The notes below the pieces were generated by a model. It was not told where the DNA came from. It saw only the letters and a program-made list of their open reading frames with translations, and made no database searches. Shown here piece by piece: positions 34,611 to 46,287 of a stretch of DNA of 64,000 bases (the first letter of the stretch is position 1; every line of letters begins with the position of its first letter). This stretch comes from Rhyacophila brunnea (lineage: Eukaryota; Arthropoda; Insecta; Trichoptera; Rhyacophilidae): NCBI GenBank assembly GCA_022495005.1, contig JAGYXB010000559.1, forward strand, positions 2,046,001 to 2,110,000. Reading direction: 5' to 3'. Made by a program: the position numbers and the translations under genes.

Positions 34611-35208
34611 TTTGAAATTAGGGACTACAATACCGGTATTTTAAAACCGGGATTCCAGTATTTATTGGTATCAAAAAACCAGTTTTAAAAATTCAAAATA
34701 CCGATATAAAATGAATTAAATGTAATTTTTTCATTACATTCAACTTTATTTCTTATATAATTGAGTATAAAGCTCTGTACTGCCAATATTTTGAGTGAAA
34801 ACGATTCTCTATTCTTTTTATTTAAAGGGTTGACCGATTAAAATACATCATTAATTAAATATTCTGACATTTCAGACTTCTTACAATAATATACATACAA
34901 CATGCAGATTTCTATGTAGGTACTTTCAGAAATCAAGTTTAATGTATTTATAAAAATCAATTCTGTCATAAATCTATAAGTACATATTTTTAAAGGTCAA
35001 CAGAATATTATGTAGATACGTACTTAGATATTTTTACTATAAAGTATCAATATTTCAAGAGATTTTTATAACTTTACTATATTTATTGATACTTACATAG
35101 TTCTGAATTTTTCTATGTGTTTTAACGAATACCAGTAATAATACCGATATTCAAAAAGAAATACCGGTATCGATATTTTCGTTCGGTATTGCAGTCCCTA
35201 TTTGAAAT
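34611..35208. mobile_element. Non-autonomous hAT element with TAGGGACTACAATACCGGTA ends
   Basis: The element 34619-35200 starts TAGGGACTACAATACCGGTA and ends GGTATTGCAGTCCCTA. It has a perfect 8-bp duplication TTTGAAAT (34611-34618 and 35201-35208). ACCGGTAT and CCGATATT words repeat near both ends. No transposase is present. Confidence 0.9.
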
Positions 35209-35605
35209 GTTCTGGTTGTCATTTACTATGCATCTCATTCAATTCTTCAATCATTTTAAAGATAATTCAAGCCAATCGAATGGAAATCCAGACTTGTCTA
35301 AAGAGTATTTTCTATCATGGGCAATGTGATTCATATTAATATGATAATAGTGTTAGAATAGCTAACTAAATCAACAGTTAAAGATTTACTGTTTTGTATT
35401 TTGAGCTTCTGATTGACAAATCTGTGTAACCTAACTACCCACTTAAGGATTTTGTTTTCCATTATTCTCTAAATTATTTTATTTATATTATATTATATTC
35501 TCCCTGTCTGCCTCAAGCTCCTTTATAATAATATATCTTAACCACAGCGATGTTGTATCTCTTCCTACATAGTTGAATCACTTCGGTCTAAGCCTCCCGA
35601 CTGAC
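35209..35605. other. Intergenic DNA, nothing recognised
   Basis: No supported content. Confidence 0.35.
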
Positions 35606-35616
35606 ATCTACATCAA

Positions 35617-36039
35617 TGCCCCCGAGGAGGGATGGGGGGCTGACAGGGCTCTAGCCTGAGGGCCTGAACTTAAGGGGGGTCCGGCGTGGCGTCTCGACTA
35701 GCTGAGCGAGCTACACGCACACATCACAAATTTGCTCCAATAGAAAAAAATAAAGAATATTAACATTTTAAAATGTTTGGTTGTGTGACGCAATTTGATG
35801 TGATATTATGATGAGATACTTATGTGATAATTCACGGGTAGAATTTTGTTTTATGATTATTTTTAGTTATTTCCTGTTATTTATTCAATATGGCAAGAGG
35901 TTGCACATTATTTGGCTACCACAATACTATTTGGAAAACGCTGCTGTAGAGCATCAAACTGCTCTTATTCTTAGCGATAGGTAGGGGGTGTTGTGAAACA
36001 TCCTGGCTTGGGGGCTCGCTTCAGTATGTGGGTGCCATG
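35617..36039 (+). repeat. Interspersed repeat family E, copy 2
   Basis: The left GC-rich block (GGGGCTGACAGGGCTCTAGC, then AAGGGGGGTCCGGCGTGG) and the right block (TTAGCGATAGGTAGGGGGTG to GGGTGCCATGA) match copy 1 at 781-1379. A related AT-rich centre lies between them. Confidence 0.5.
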
Positions 36040-36059
36040 ATATACATATACCACAAAGA

Positions 36060-37080
36060 ACTGTTATATAACCATTCTAGAGAGAAAAAGAAATTATGCT
36101 CATTATATTCATTTTTGATAACGTCCAGTCAATGTCATTGCGTCCAGTACTCCAATCTGATGAGGGTTATGAGAGCTTTATTTTAGTTTCCTTTGATAGA
36201 AGTCTTCATCAGAAGTGTCTGCCATCGTAGGGTAATTGTTTGCCTATTAACTACTAACTTCCTGATTGATATCATTTTAAAGACTTATGCTCGATCCCTG
36301 ATAATAATTTATTTATTCATTACGTTTCTCCTGACAAAGCATGCCATCCCAAAACGTCAATAATTGGTATTAATTATCTTGGAGTTTTATGTTATTCGTC
36401 CGTTTAAGAAAGCCGAAAAAAATCTAGTTGGTAATTGAGTTGATATAAAAATAAGTCCGAAAATTATAGAGGACAGCATTTTTTGACGTTTTCAGTAATA
36501 ATTTATTTTGTTCTGGTGTGCAATATATAATATATTATATATAATTTAATAATATATAATATTATAATATGGTAACAAGTAAACATACGTTACCTATGTT
36601 CTCTCACTGTGGTAAAAACGCTAAAACAAGAGCTGATGTCACGCTAAAGTGAGGTTTTTGAGAAGTTTGCTGTATATACGCATTCTCGAAATTCCTTGGA
36701 CTGACTGGACGACAAATGTTTACGTTTTCAATCAAATCGGAAAGATCTGCGTAGAATAAAAACCAGAAAAAAACCACAGTACCGCTCGGGCACATTATGA
36801 GAGGACAAAAGTACAGCATTTCCCAACTTGTTATTCAAGGAAAAATCAACGGTAAGTGTAGCAGAGAACAGCCATGATTAAGTGTAGCTCCAATAAACTA
36901 TGATAAAGATCTCTCTGATGGTGGCTAAGGGATGGTATGGTAAGAAGAATAAGGTAAGACTACAGAGTACAGCCCCTATTCTAGGAGTTTCTTTTGCTCT
37001 TTGTTTTGTTTGTTTTGGCTATTATTTTAAATCTATTATATTGTCGTGTTTGATTTTTAAAGTTTATATATTATATTTAT
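36060..37080. other. Intergenic DNA, nothing recognised
   Basis: Includes a pure TATAATATATAATAT tract at 36525-36570. Frames at 36604-36819 and 36900-37133 are unsupported. Confidence 0.35.
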
Positions 37081-37312
37081 GTCAGAACCAGAATTCGAAC
37101 ATGGGACCCACGACGCTACAGGCCGACGCTTAATCCACGCGGCCATCGCGGGACTGTAATTGTTGTTTACACATATTGTTTTTTTCAATTCAATAGGTTG
37201 AGCAAGTGGCTGACATCCATTTATCTTAAAAATAAAATCAAAATATACACCTCCATACTGTGGAGGCCCATATGATCTTATTAGGATCGGACATGGTCAA
37301 ATATAAATGTAT
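37081..37312 (+). mobile_element. Rearranged SINE copy: head inverted relative to tail
   Basis: At 37085-37152 a tRNA-like head lies on the minus strand (A-box-like TGGCCGCGTGG at 37144-37134 and B-box-like TGTTCGAATTCTGG). The downstream SINE tail at 37190-37312 (AATAGGTTGAGCAAGTGGC to GGATCGGACATGGTCAAA) is on the plus strand. In the other copies head and tail share one strand. Confidence 0.6.
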
Positions 37313-37320
37313 ATTAATGT

Positions 37321-37815
37321 AAGGAATGTTATTCAACAAAATCAAATAAAAATAAACAATTTTATCATTTGATAGATAAGTCGATTACCACACTTTGTTT
37401 ACAACTTTAGTGCACATCTCGTGGCGTGATGCTGATTTTGCAACTTTCTCTTCATGGAATATTTAATTACAAATTTTCTTAATAAGCGAAATAATTATTA
37501 TAATATCTTCTTTGTGCGAAATATTATTTTGAAAATGTGCAAGTGCAACACGATATAAAGTCCAATCTGAACGACATTTAGATTTTGCCCAACGACTCTC
37601 CTGTCTGTCGAATTTGCGAATATTTACGAAGCATGCAACAACATAATGCAAGGAAAAAATAAACATCGTATGACATCTAATTTAGCTGACACATCTTTGT
37701 CCATGTTCAATATACTATCGCTGGTAATTAATGCAAAAAAAACAAACTTAAAATATTAAATACGTAGAGACAGTGGCTAAAAAATGGTACTAGAGGATTA
37801 TTTCATAATTTATTA
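37321..37815. other. Intergenic DNA, nothing recognised
   Basis: No supported content. Confidence 0.35.
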
Positions 37816-37817
37816 TC

Positions 37818-37912
37818 ATTAGCTTGAATCAATCCACTGCTATATGAAGGCGTCTCTAAGTCATACCATTCGTCTTGGTTTCTATGCAATGTATTTCCAC
37901 GTACTTTCGTAA
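37818..37912 (-). mobile_element. Degraded RTE/Craft-like LINE 3' end
   Basis: TTGAATCAATCCACTGCTAT, then GAAGGCGTCTCTAAGTC and TTTCCACGTACTTTCG are the reverse complement of the terminal coding blocks of the LINE tails. It is tail-truncated and lies directly next to the following copy. Confidence 0.55.
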
Positions 37913-37915
37913 TAC

Positions 37916-38063
37916 TTAAATATCATCATCAGTCGGGGTTGATCCACTACTGTATGAAGGCCTCCCCTAGCTCTATCCATTATTCTCGGTCCCTAGTTAT
38001 TTGCTGCCACGTACATCCACCGAACTTTACGAGTTCGTTAATCCAGGGGGTTTATTTAAATAT
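37916..38063 (-). mobile_element. Short RTE/Craft-like LINE 3' end with likely target duplication
   Basis: The insert 37924-38055 holds the reversed tail (CATCATCAGTCGGGG, then TTGATCCACTACTG and GAAGGCCTCCCCTAGC) up to CTTTACGAGTTCGTTAATCC. The flanks share TTAAATAT (37916-37923 and 38056-38063), which is a likely duplication. Confidence 0.6.
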
Positions 38064-38748
38064 ATCATACATAACTATTTGGAAACACCTCAGAAAAAAA
38101 TGACGCCTGGATTCGTCGGATTTCGGCCAATGTGCTTTATCAATTTAGCCACCTGATAGTCGTGCAACTGAAGCGATGGATACTGGTTAAATGTGTTTTG
38201 TAATTCTTTTAGTTTGTTATAATCATTTACTTTGGTCCAATAGGTAGTTTTAAATACAGATCGGTGCATATACTGGTACATACATTATTATTATTCTTTT
38301 TTATCGTCTGCCTCAGTGACGTGCGTGGATCATGTAGGTACTGCTATAGATGAAGATAGGAGAAAAATATTTAAATTATTAATTAATTATAAAATAATAA
38401 AGTTTTCAAAGTAAGAAATTGTTCCCGCCTGTGGCGCTGACAATGTATGATTTCCCTAGTCGCTAGTAGATATATTATATATTATGACCAGGGAAGTCAG
38501 AAATAATGGGAACTGAAATACCTAACGGGTAAGGAGAAGCAGGCAACCGATCTCAAGTAAGGAATAATATGGGATAAATTTGTCATGTGTCAAGAATTCG
38601 TCATACGTCGAATATTGACAACTACTCTCGGTTTTTGCATTGACGCTCATTTAATATTGGTGTAGTACACACACTATTGCACGTCTATAAGGCATGGTTC
38701 ATTTTCGTAGGACACTCACACATTCAAAACCCTGCGTCAAAATTTACT

Positions 38749-39362
38749 GTATTGGTATATATTTTTATATTTTCAGCCGGGGTCGATCCACTGCTGGATG
38801 AAGGCCTCCCCCAGTTCCCTTCACTCTTCTCGGTTCCTTGCTTTTCTCTGCCACGCACTTCCACCAAACCTGACAAGTTCGTCAATCCAGCGGGTTTTGG
38901 GGCGCCCCTGTGGCCGCTTAGTGCCCCTCGGGTACCGCTGAATGACTGTATTTGTCCAGCGGTTGTCCGTTCACCGTACGATATGTCTAGCCCACCGCCA
39001 TTGCATCAATTTGGTGACCTCTATCACATCTCTCACTCTTGTTTGCTTTCTTATCTATTGGTTTCATCTGCGGTTCTAACGCGTTATGCCCAACATGCAC
39101 CTTTCCATGCCACGTTGCGCAACTCATTGGTTGAATACTTTATGCTTCAGGCATATTGGAAGGTCGCTCTTGAAGATATTACCTAAGCGCCCGAATGCAC
39201 TGCATGCTATCTAGGCTCTTCGAGCAATCTCGTCATCTATGCCTCCTTCTACAGACATTTGCTGTCCGAGGTAGACATAGCTGCTGATCCTCTCGATTTG
39301 ATTGCCATTGATGAAGATCGCTTTTGGATCGGTGAAGTGGTTTATATTGGTATTGGTATATA
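38749..39362 (-). mobile_element. 5'-truncated RTE/Craft-like LINE, 588 bp
   Basis: The insert 38762-39349 is bounded by a 13-bp duplication GTATTGGTATATA (38749-38761 and 39350-39362). Read in reverse it carries the same C-terminal coding blocks as the other tails and extends about 170 bp further 5' than the 2401 and 54067 copies. Compared with those it lacks the VLPVITYACETW block near 39117-39140. It belongs to a different subfamily. The long plus-strand frame at 38677-39186 is a shadow. Confidence 0.8.
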
Positions 39363-40435
39363 GCCTATCGGAATTCTATTTATGATCTGTTCTGTGATTA
39401 TGACCAAAAGAATTTTAATGCATTATCCGTTTAACATATTACTTATCCGTGAAAAAACAATAAACGACAGTAGTTGATATTGAATTAACTAATTACAATG
39501 CAGGACAAAAAAAGAGACGCCATTTTTATTATGTTTAAGGGCGACAATTCGCCTTAGGATGTCACATTTAATTATTCTCAATTAACATAACAACAACAAA
39601 ATAAAATAATATGTACCTATACATTATTTTTAGTTACCATTTATGGGATTTTATTTTAAAGAGACTACGGATTTAAAATGATATCTCTGTTTTACGTCGT
39701 AGTCTTTCTTGATAGATAATTCAATATCACATATTTGTATATATGATTTTTTGTGAATTAAATTTTCAGATTGAATAGCGCTTCATCGTTTTCTGGGTCC
39801 GCGTGTGCGTAACGATAAGGAAATAGCAGTTTCGATTTCGTTATCTGCAGATGGAGATTTACTAAGGCTAATGATAAAATTGCCAATGATTTATTTCGAA
39901 TTGCAGATCTATTTATGTCAGGACACATACTCGTGCTCTGAGATTCATATTCCAGGGCTCCACTGAGATAAAAATGCCTTGGATAAATGTTAGGAGACTA
40001 AAAAGTTTTTTTTTTATTAATGAACACAAAATTATTTTAATGGAATTGACTGTTAATTCTTGATGGAAAGACATCGTATTAATTAAAATAAAACACAATA
40101 TGTAGTACCCAAGTACTTATTACTAGTACCTTTTAATTATTGGTAGATACTTTGTTTTTAAAATTAGTTAGTAGCCTATAAATAGCTCTGCTTGCTAATG
40201 CAGAATAAAATAAATACTACATTATTTGTATTGTATTTTATTTTAATTAATGAATACTCACGTAAAATCAATAATAACAATATCTTAGTAAACAACCAAA
40301 GCATTTCGTCAATATACGGACACATTTTTATGTACAAACAATTCAACCAAAACTGAAAAGACAAATTATTGTACTTACACCCATCTTTTCTTCCGTTACC
40401 AATTATCAACCACACTAATTATGTAGTTATATCTA
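39363..40435. other. Intergenic DNA, nothing recognised
   Basis: No gene or repeat-family match was seen. Confidence 0.35.
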
Positions 40436-40439
40436 GATA

Positions 40440-40540
40440 AATTGTACGTGTTACATTTCGCCGTATCAAAGTTCACCGAGAACCATCGTACCAGAAAGAG
40501 ATGGCCGTATGGTATCGAAATTAAAAATAACGCGTTGTCC
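40440..40540. repeat. Fragment of repeat family D
   Basis: AATTGTACGTGTTACATTTC, then GAAAGAGATGGCCGTATGG are family D blocks in a shortened arrangement. Confidence 0.4.
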
Positions 40541-40723
40541 GTGGAGCATTGCAGTCTGTAATGTTCCAATTATAATAACGCTGTCATTGTTATCAGATAT
40601 TTGATAGGTATGACTTAACACTTACGAGCACCTACTTTTGAGTGATTCAAAAATTTATATAAATATATATCAGACATATTAGGTATGTTTGTATTTATTA
40701 TTTGATTATCTACCTATTTTCTT

Positions 40724-41075
40724 CTGGCTTTCCCTTGTATTCCGCTGGTTTTTATTATGTATTTTAAGTGTTTTATTTAGACATGAATTTCATCTCAACA
40801 CCACATGGCCATCTATTTCCGATACAACAGCTCACAGTGAACTGTGATACGGCAAAATGAATACTTACAAAATTCCATACACGCAATTACGTGAGTTAGG
40901 ACTACCTATTTTCTTCTGTCTTTCTCTTGTATTCCGGTGGTCTTAAACACTTAAACATTAATTTCATCTCAATACTATACGGCCATCTATTACTGATACA
41001 ACAGTTCATGGTTAACTGCGATACGGCTAAATTCATACACACAAATGTCCATACAAGCAATTATGTGAGTTAAGA
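40724..41075. repeat. Tandem duplication (about 175 bp x 2) of a family D derived segment
   Basis: CCTATTTTCTTCTG, CTTGTATTCC, GGCCATCTATT with GATACAACAG, and GCAATTACGTGAGTTA occur in order at 40712-40900 and again at 40907-41071. The two units differ by scattered substitutions and one short deletion. Confidence 0.6.
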
Positions 41076-41079
41076 TTAG

Positions 41080-42170
41080 TATTACTATTACAGAAACCTC
41101 TATTATAGTATTTCAATCTCTTTAATTTTAAATACGTGATATTATTTTTAATTTCTACTATGAAAAGTATTATTACTGCATTTTTATCAAATTAATATTA
41201 TGTACCTACCTACTTAAGTGAATATTCACAATATAAGAAACTGCATTTCTTGCATATTGATGAAAGTACTAATTGCATTATTCAATATCAATTATTTAGG
41301 CAAAATGAATTGACTTGGATTTGTAATTTGAAACCTAACTTCCGATGCTTGCTGTCATAAATTCCAGGTATAAAATTAATAATTATTATTGACTATTTAA
41401 CAAAATAAATAATCATTTCGCAGGTGCTGCATTTTCTACGACCTGCATTTTCTTTTGATTTCAAAATTGTATATTTTTATATTGTTTTAACAGTCTTTGC
41501 CAGCCTATATTATGTTGCTATGCACGATATTCTATGTAAAATAAATGTAAGCATTTCTCTATTATAAAATTATAATACTCATTGCATGAATGTGCCACAG
41601 AGTTTAAAATATAGATTTTAGGTAAGTATCTTTAGATTTAAGCCTGGACATTTCTTAAACATTCTAAAACTTCCACTTATATAATATATAAAACATATTA
41701 TATGTTAAACACGTCTTGATGACTACAAAAAGTATTTCTTACAAAATGAGTACTTACCTATAAAATATTACTCAGAGCATAGGTAACGAAATCCTTACAA
41801 TCAAAATCAAAAGGGCCTATATAACACTCAAACAGATAATGTACAGCGTCGAGTTTTTAAGTTAATGGGGCCTCCAAACCAGTCATCAAATTATTAAATT
41901 AGGTATACCACATTCTAAAAAAAATACGTATTTTTTATAAATTGGTATTTTTTCTAATAATGTTGACTAAGATCTCAGAGAACAAACGCACAAGTATAAT
42001 TGAACAGTGTTAAAATCGGTGACGGTCTATGGGAGTATGCAGATCAAGCTTTGCTAAGAGACAGAAAATTAAGGCGGAAAATGCAATGACTATATAATAT
42101 ATCTTTTATAATATATTCCGTGGGCGTGATATTTTTTATTAGGAACGTCACTGTCCTTATACGGTTAGTT
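41080..42170. other. Intergenic DNA, nothing recognised
   Basis: No supported content. Confidence 0.35.
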
Positions 42171-42176
42171 ATTAGT

Positions 42177-42480
42177 ACATGTAAATTGTACGTAAAACAT
42201 TTCACCGTGGCACAGTTTGCCATGAGCTTTCTATCGGAAAGAGATGACCTTATACTATACGATCTCCAGTTTTATTAGATTCAATAAGAACATTAATTCA
42301 ATTTTCATAGCTGATGTTAGCAAAATTCTTGAATTCAAGAATGAAAACCTAACATAATAAATAATCCAGGATATCGGCTATTTTCAAACTTTGTTTGGTG
42401 CTGGCTTCCTTAGTCTTTAATATACGGCCATATATTATTTCCGATACAACATTTCACAGTGTGCATACGTACACCTCCCT
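42177..42480 (-). repeat. Repeat family D, partial copy
   Basis: TACATGTAAATTGTACGTAA, then CACCGTGGCACAGTTTGCC, AAAGAGATGACC, TCAATAAGAACATTAATTC and ATATCGGCTATTTTC match, in reverse, the right part of the copies at 25938 and 47965. Confidence 0.6.
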
Positions 42481-42540
42481 ATACATAGTGGCCATTTTCC
42501 AGTTACGTAAATACCCAAGTAAGTATATGGCTGTAGCTCT

Positions 42541-43153
42541 ATTTAGCCCAGCGATTTCCAAACTGGAAGGTGCGCCTCCCTGGGGAGGCGTGGAGTGTTG
42601 CAAAGGGAGGCGCGAAAAGTTTAACACAAATATAGCTACCGGTTTACTGTTTGCAAATGCATAGTTTATAAAGATCCTGGCCTTATCATGCGATAACTCA
42701 TTGAAACAAAACCCCTAGTTCAATTTTGATTGAATCGAAGTGAAGAATAATATAATACTTTGTCAAAAAAAGCAATGCAAGTTGTAAGTAAAGTACTGCT
42801 CCCATTCGTAACATCATATTTATGCGAAACGGGATTTTCTGCATTAGCTGTAATGAAATCCAAATATCGACCCCGTTTAGTAGAAAAAGAGCACTTTGTG
42901 CTATAAAACAAGCACGCCCATCGCATGAAAAACAAATTAATTTAAAAATGAATATAATAAAAGTAGTAAAATCTGGTTTATTTTTTTATAATTACGTTTT
43001 TTTCATTGTCTTATAAAGTAGTAAGTACATTTTTGGCTATTCATAAAGGTGTCTGTATTATTTAATGAAATAAAAGGGGGGGAGGCGCCAAGATTAGATT
43101 TTTCTAAAAAGGGAGGCATAGTAACATAAAGTTTGGAAACCACTAATCTAGCC
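42541..43153 (+). mobile_element. hAT element with transposase remnant (597 bp)
   Basis: The element 42549-43145 starts CAGCGATTTCCAAACT and ends AGTTTGGAAACCACTA. The flanking duplication is 7/8: ATTTAGCC (42541-42548) and ATCTAGCC (43146-43153). Next to the ends are GGAGGCG words. At 42778-42906 the plus strand encodes VLLPFVTSYLCETGFSALAV and a following MKSKYRPRLVEKEHF. This is the C-terminal dimerisation segment typical of ZBED5/SCAND3-type hAT transposases. The stop at 42906 comes early and the rest of the transposase is deleted. Confidence 0.85.
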
Positions 43154-43369
43154 CCAGAATGACTCTCTATGATTGACACTACTATATTCGTCGGCACATT
43201 TCCATTCATACTGTCCATATTATGACCTGGTCAGCTCAGTCTTTATCAGCAGACCTGCACGTGCGCAAAAACGGTTTTAGAGAAGTACTTACAATCTACG
43301 TCTATCTCGGACAATAAAGTATGTCTGTATGACGACATTGCTCTCAGGACCAAAGACAGGAAATATAAT

Positions 43370-43915
43370 ATGGCCGTATATTAAAGACCGTCCAACCTCT
43401 TTGACTATAGTGTCATGGATCCCAGGTTTGAATATTGTGTATGAGTCCAGAGTATGGACCTAATAGGTTGAGCAAGTGGCTGACATCCATTTCTCGTAAA
43501 AACAAAATTTGTTAATACAAAACCTCCACTCTGTGTAGGCCCATTTGATCTTATTAGGTTCGGACATGGTTAAAAAAAAACCTCTTTGGGTCGTATACTC
43601 GTATTGTTCTGACAAACAATTCTTGTCTAAATAAAATACGGTTCTTGTCGGTTTACTTTACACATTTCAGGAAGCCAGCAGCAAACAAATTTTGAAAATA
43701 GGCGATATACTGGATTAATTAGGTTAGGTTAGGTTTTCATTTTTAAATTCATGAATTTTGCCAAAATCAGCTATGAAAATTGAATTAATCTTCATATTGA
43801 ATCTAATAAAATTGGAGACCGTGTAGTATACGGTCATCTCTTTCCGATAAGAAAGCTCACGGCGAACTGTGCCACGGTGAAATGTGTTACGTACAATTTA
43901 CAATATGTAACCAGT
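43370..43915 (+). repeat. Repeat family D copy interrupted by a SINE
   Basis: The family D blocks before 43403 (ATGGCCGTATATTAAAGACC, GTCCAACCTCTTTG) resume at 43579 (CCTCTTTGGGTCGTATAC). They continue to GGCGAACTGTGCCACGGTG and ACGTACAATTTACA at 43913. Confidence 0.7.
43394..43588 (+). mobile_element. 5'-truncated SINE nested in family D, with target duplication
   Basis: The insert 43404-43578 has the SINE tail (ACCTAATAGGTTGAGCAAG to TTCGGACATGGTTAAAAA) and only a scrap of the head. AACCTCTTTG flanks it at 43394-43403 and 43579-43588. The A-run at the 3' end indicates reverse-transcription-based insertion. Confidence 0.8.
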
Positions 43916-43919
43916 TTTG

Positions 43920-44689
43920 ATATTGTAGCATCTTTTTTATGATTTTCTTATATCATGTATGTTTCTGAAGATTATCCAAGCCTTGTTTTTTTTTTAAATT
44001 ATGATACAATTGCGGAATATTTATTACTGGCAAAAATACAGTACGCAAATAATTATTCCGTCATAATATCTGTTTCAGCAATAAAATATTGATTAGTGAG
44101 ATTTCAAAATAAATTGATGACAGAGGTCAATCCACACATGTTCTTATTAAAAACAATGTCTTCGAATCAACGACCTATTATATAAATAATAATAATAATG
44201 CAATACTTATGTGATTTATTCATAAATATCTGAATATTATCTACTTCAATGCTTAGTCTTTCACTTTTTAATTATCTATTAAATATACATTGCCTAGATA
44301 ATGTTGCCATTTATAAACAATAATAAAGAAAAACAAATTCTTCTAAATTCGAAATGATTGCTACCTATACAATATTATTATTGTGTAAAAAACTCTATAA
44401 TGTTTAATTAAATTTAATAGCACTTTTGGTGTGCGTGTAGGTGTACAGACCTACAAACTTATCTGAAGAATGGGATGGGGGAGCCACTGTCGAAAACTAC
44501 CCAATCAAGACTCGTTGGACAAAATCTGACATTCGAATGAAGTTTTCACTACGTCCTATAGTAGTTCGTAGTTCCATTTTGGCCATTCTACAGAGAAGAA
44601 TGACAGTAAACAAATGAATCTAGTTTTCTTCTTTTTCTATCACGATTACACCTAATTCTTATAGAGGTTGTTTTTTTAAGCCCAGTGGA
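43920..44689. other. Intergenic DNA, nothing recognised
   Basis: No supported content. Confidence 0.35.
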
Positions 44690-44888
44690 GCTTTAAATTG
44701 TAAAAAAATAATCATGTTTTTTATTCGATAGATTAATCAAAATTAATATTTGAAAATGATTTCTTACATATTATGGCCACTGCGGCTGTTCTCAACGAAG
44801 CCCATTCTGGACGTCCAATTGTGGGTCATATTTTCGAGCACTGCTGGCCGTATATCACGAATAACACCAACAATACTCCAGTGACTCC

Positions 44889-45408
44889 ACATAGCTCAAC
44901 AATGAAGTTAAGTGCCCTACACCAATCCCGCCCCGCACCACGCTCTGTCTTAATTGAGCGTATAACGGGACCCATCAATTAGTGATATGAAGTATCTGAA
45001 ATCAATTGGACTGGGAGTGTCCTGGGAGAAGATGCCCAAGACTTAGGTTGCTACGCTCAAAGTGAGCTCTGGCTGAGTTTACTGAGTTTACTTTAATGCA
45101 AAGTGCCAGGGAGAGAAAAAACACATGGGAATTACGAAAAAGAAAATGAAGTTACGTTGGGTATAAATCAAAAAGAATGAAGCCAATCAATCATACGGGC
45201 AGCAAAATTTATGTGAAGAGATTTTCACGCCCGCAGTAAGACGCCGCATTTTTTTTAAAAGCTAGATAATTGGCCTTTGTAGCAACCAGGTCGGACGGGC
45301 CGATGGGCCCAACAGCTGGTTGGATCGACTTGAGCATTTCCTCCCGTTCGGAGCACATTCTCTGACATACCCAGAGGATGTGGTTGGCATCCTGAACATA
45401 GCTCAACA
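44889..45408 (-). mobile_element. 5'-truncated LINE inside the DDE transposase relic
   Basis: The insert 44902-45395 is bounded by a 13-bp duplication ACATAGCTCAACA (44889-44901 and 45396-45408). Read on the minus strand it starts NHILWVCQRMCSEREEML, the H-x4-C zinc-knuckle region found near the C-terminus of R1/I-type LINE polyproteins. It continues about 50 codons to a stop near 45209, then a 3' UTR of about 310 bp with no poly(A). Confidence 0.75.
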
Positions 45409-45439
45409 GTAAATAATCCAGATGTGTAAATCGCACAAC

Positions 45440-45865
45440 CTTGTTGGCAGTGACGTCCCTAGATATATTGCCGCCCCTAGGCAGCGCCAAAATGCCGCCT
45501 CATTTTTTTATACACTATTTTTATCATCCTTTCATGAGTCCAATATCTAAGAAATGTGTTGTATGGATACATACTAACAAAATATCAAATTAATTATTCG
45601 CAAATCTGCACGTGTCGTTTCTGGTCACGAAGGGCAATGTAAGTAGATAGATAGTAACTAGATCGCTAACCGCTAATCGCGAACCCGACAAAACCAGCGA
45701 GTTCAATTTTGTAATGTTAAGATATTTTCGTTATTACATACTAAGTTTAGGTAGCTATTTCTATATATTCCAAATGATTTCCTCGATTTGCCGCCCTTCG
45801 AGTAATTGCCACCACCAAGCGACGCTCAATCTGCCTACCCCCACGGTGACGTCACTGCTTGTTGG
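45440..45865. mobile_element. hAT MITE (410 bp) inside the DDE transposase relic
   Basis: The element 45448-45857 starts CAGTGACGTCC and ends GGTGACGTCACTG. It has a perfect 8-bp duplication CTTGTTGG (45440-45447 and 45858-45865). The sub-terminal GCCGCC words occur at both sides. Leaving out the element and one duplication copy keeps the surrounding transposase frame open. Confidence 0.9.
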
Positions 45866-46287
45866 CCATTTTGCCAAATTTTGATTTCAAAAAGTCGTTA
45901 ATTTCGGTAGCGGTCGCCGTATAGCAGATAACGCCAACCTGTTGAAACCATGTCTCATCCGTATCAATGTTATAAATTTTTCAAAAAGTATCATTGATCG
46001 TGGTCAGGTTACGATCTCCATTGATCGTAACACGAGATCCGGTCTCATTTTTGAAAAATAAATTAGAATCCGAAGATGTCACCAGTAAACTGTACTAAAT
46101 GGTGCGTTTTTGGATGTATTGGAAGAAATTTGTGGGGTTTCTTCTAGATTGGTGTCAATCCATGTGCGGCAATTTTGTTATTTTATCAAACCCGCTAAGC
46201 AAGTTTTCGATAAAACAACCTGTCAATTTCCAACTGTTTTAGAGCCCAATAGGAATATAGGTAAATAACGACGCATATTGACTGTTT

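Larger units (their letters stand above)
44690..45975 (-). pseudogene. Decayed mariner/maT-type DDE transposase, twice interrupted
   Basis: On the minus strand, 45970-45866 reads ETWFQQVGVICYTATATE then INDFLKSKFGKMAN, the WFQQDG..CHTA catalytic block of a common insect DDE transposase with the Asp replaced by Val. The frame continues across a MITE (45440-45865) into VVRFTHLDYLLLSYV, which matches the family's CDLTPLDYFLWGYV. It then meets a LINE insert (44889-45408), continues as ESLEY, and the final part (44867-44700) reads VIRDIRPAVLENMTHNWTSR and EIIFKY. In-frame stops, a missing middle piece and the lost Asp show it is dead. The N-terminal half was not found. Confidence 0.7.

Noticed and set aside
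38677..39186. 169-codon plus-strand frame as a host gene
   Set aside because: It lies antisense to a truncated LINE with a 13-bp target duplication, whose coding blocks read on the minus strand.
44773..44982. 69-codon plus-strand frame starting MATAAVLNEAHSG
   Set aside because: The opposite strand carries the C-terminus of the DDE transposase relic (IRDIRPAVLENM), and the frame also runs into a LINE insert.
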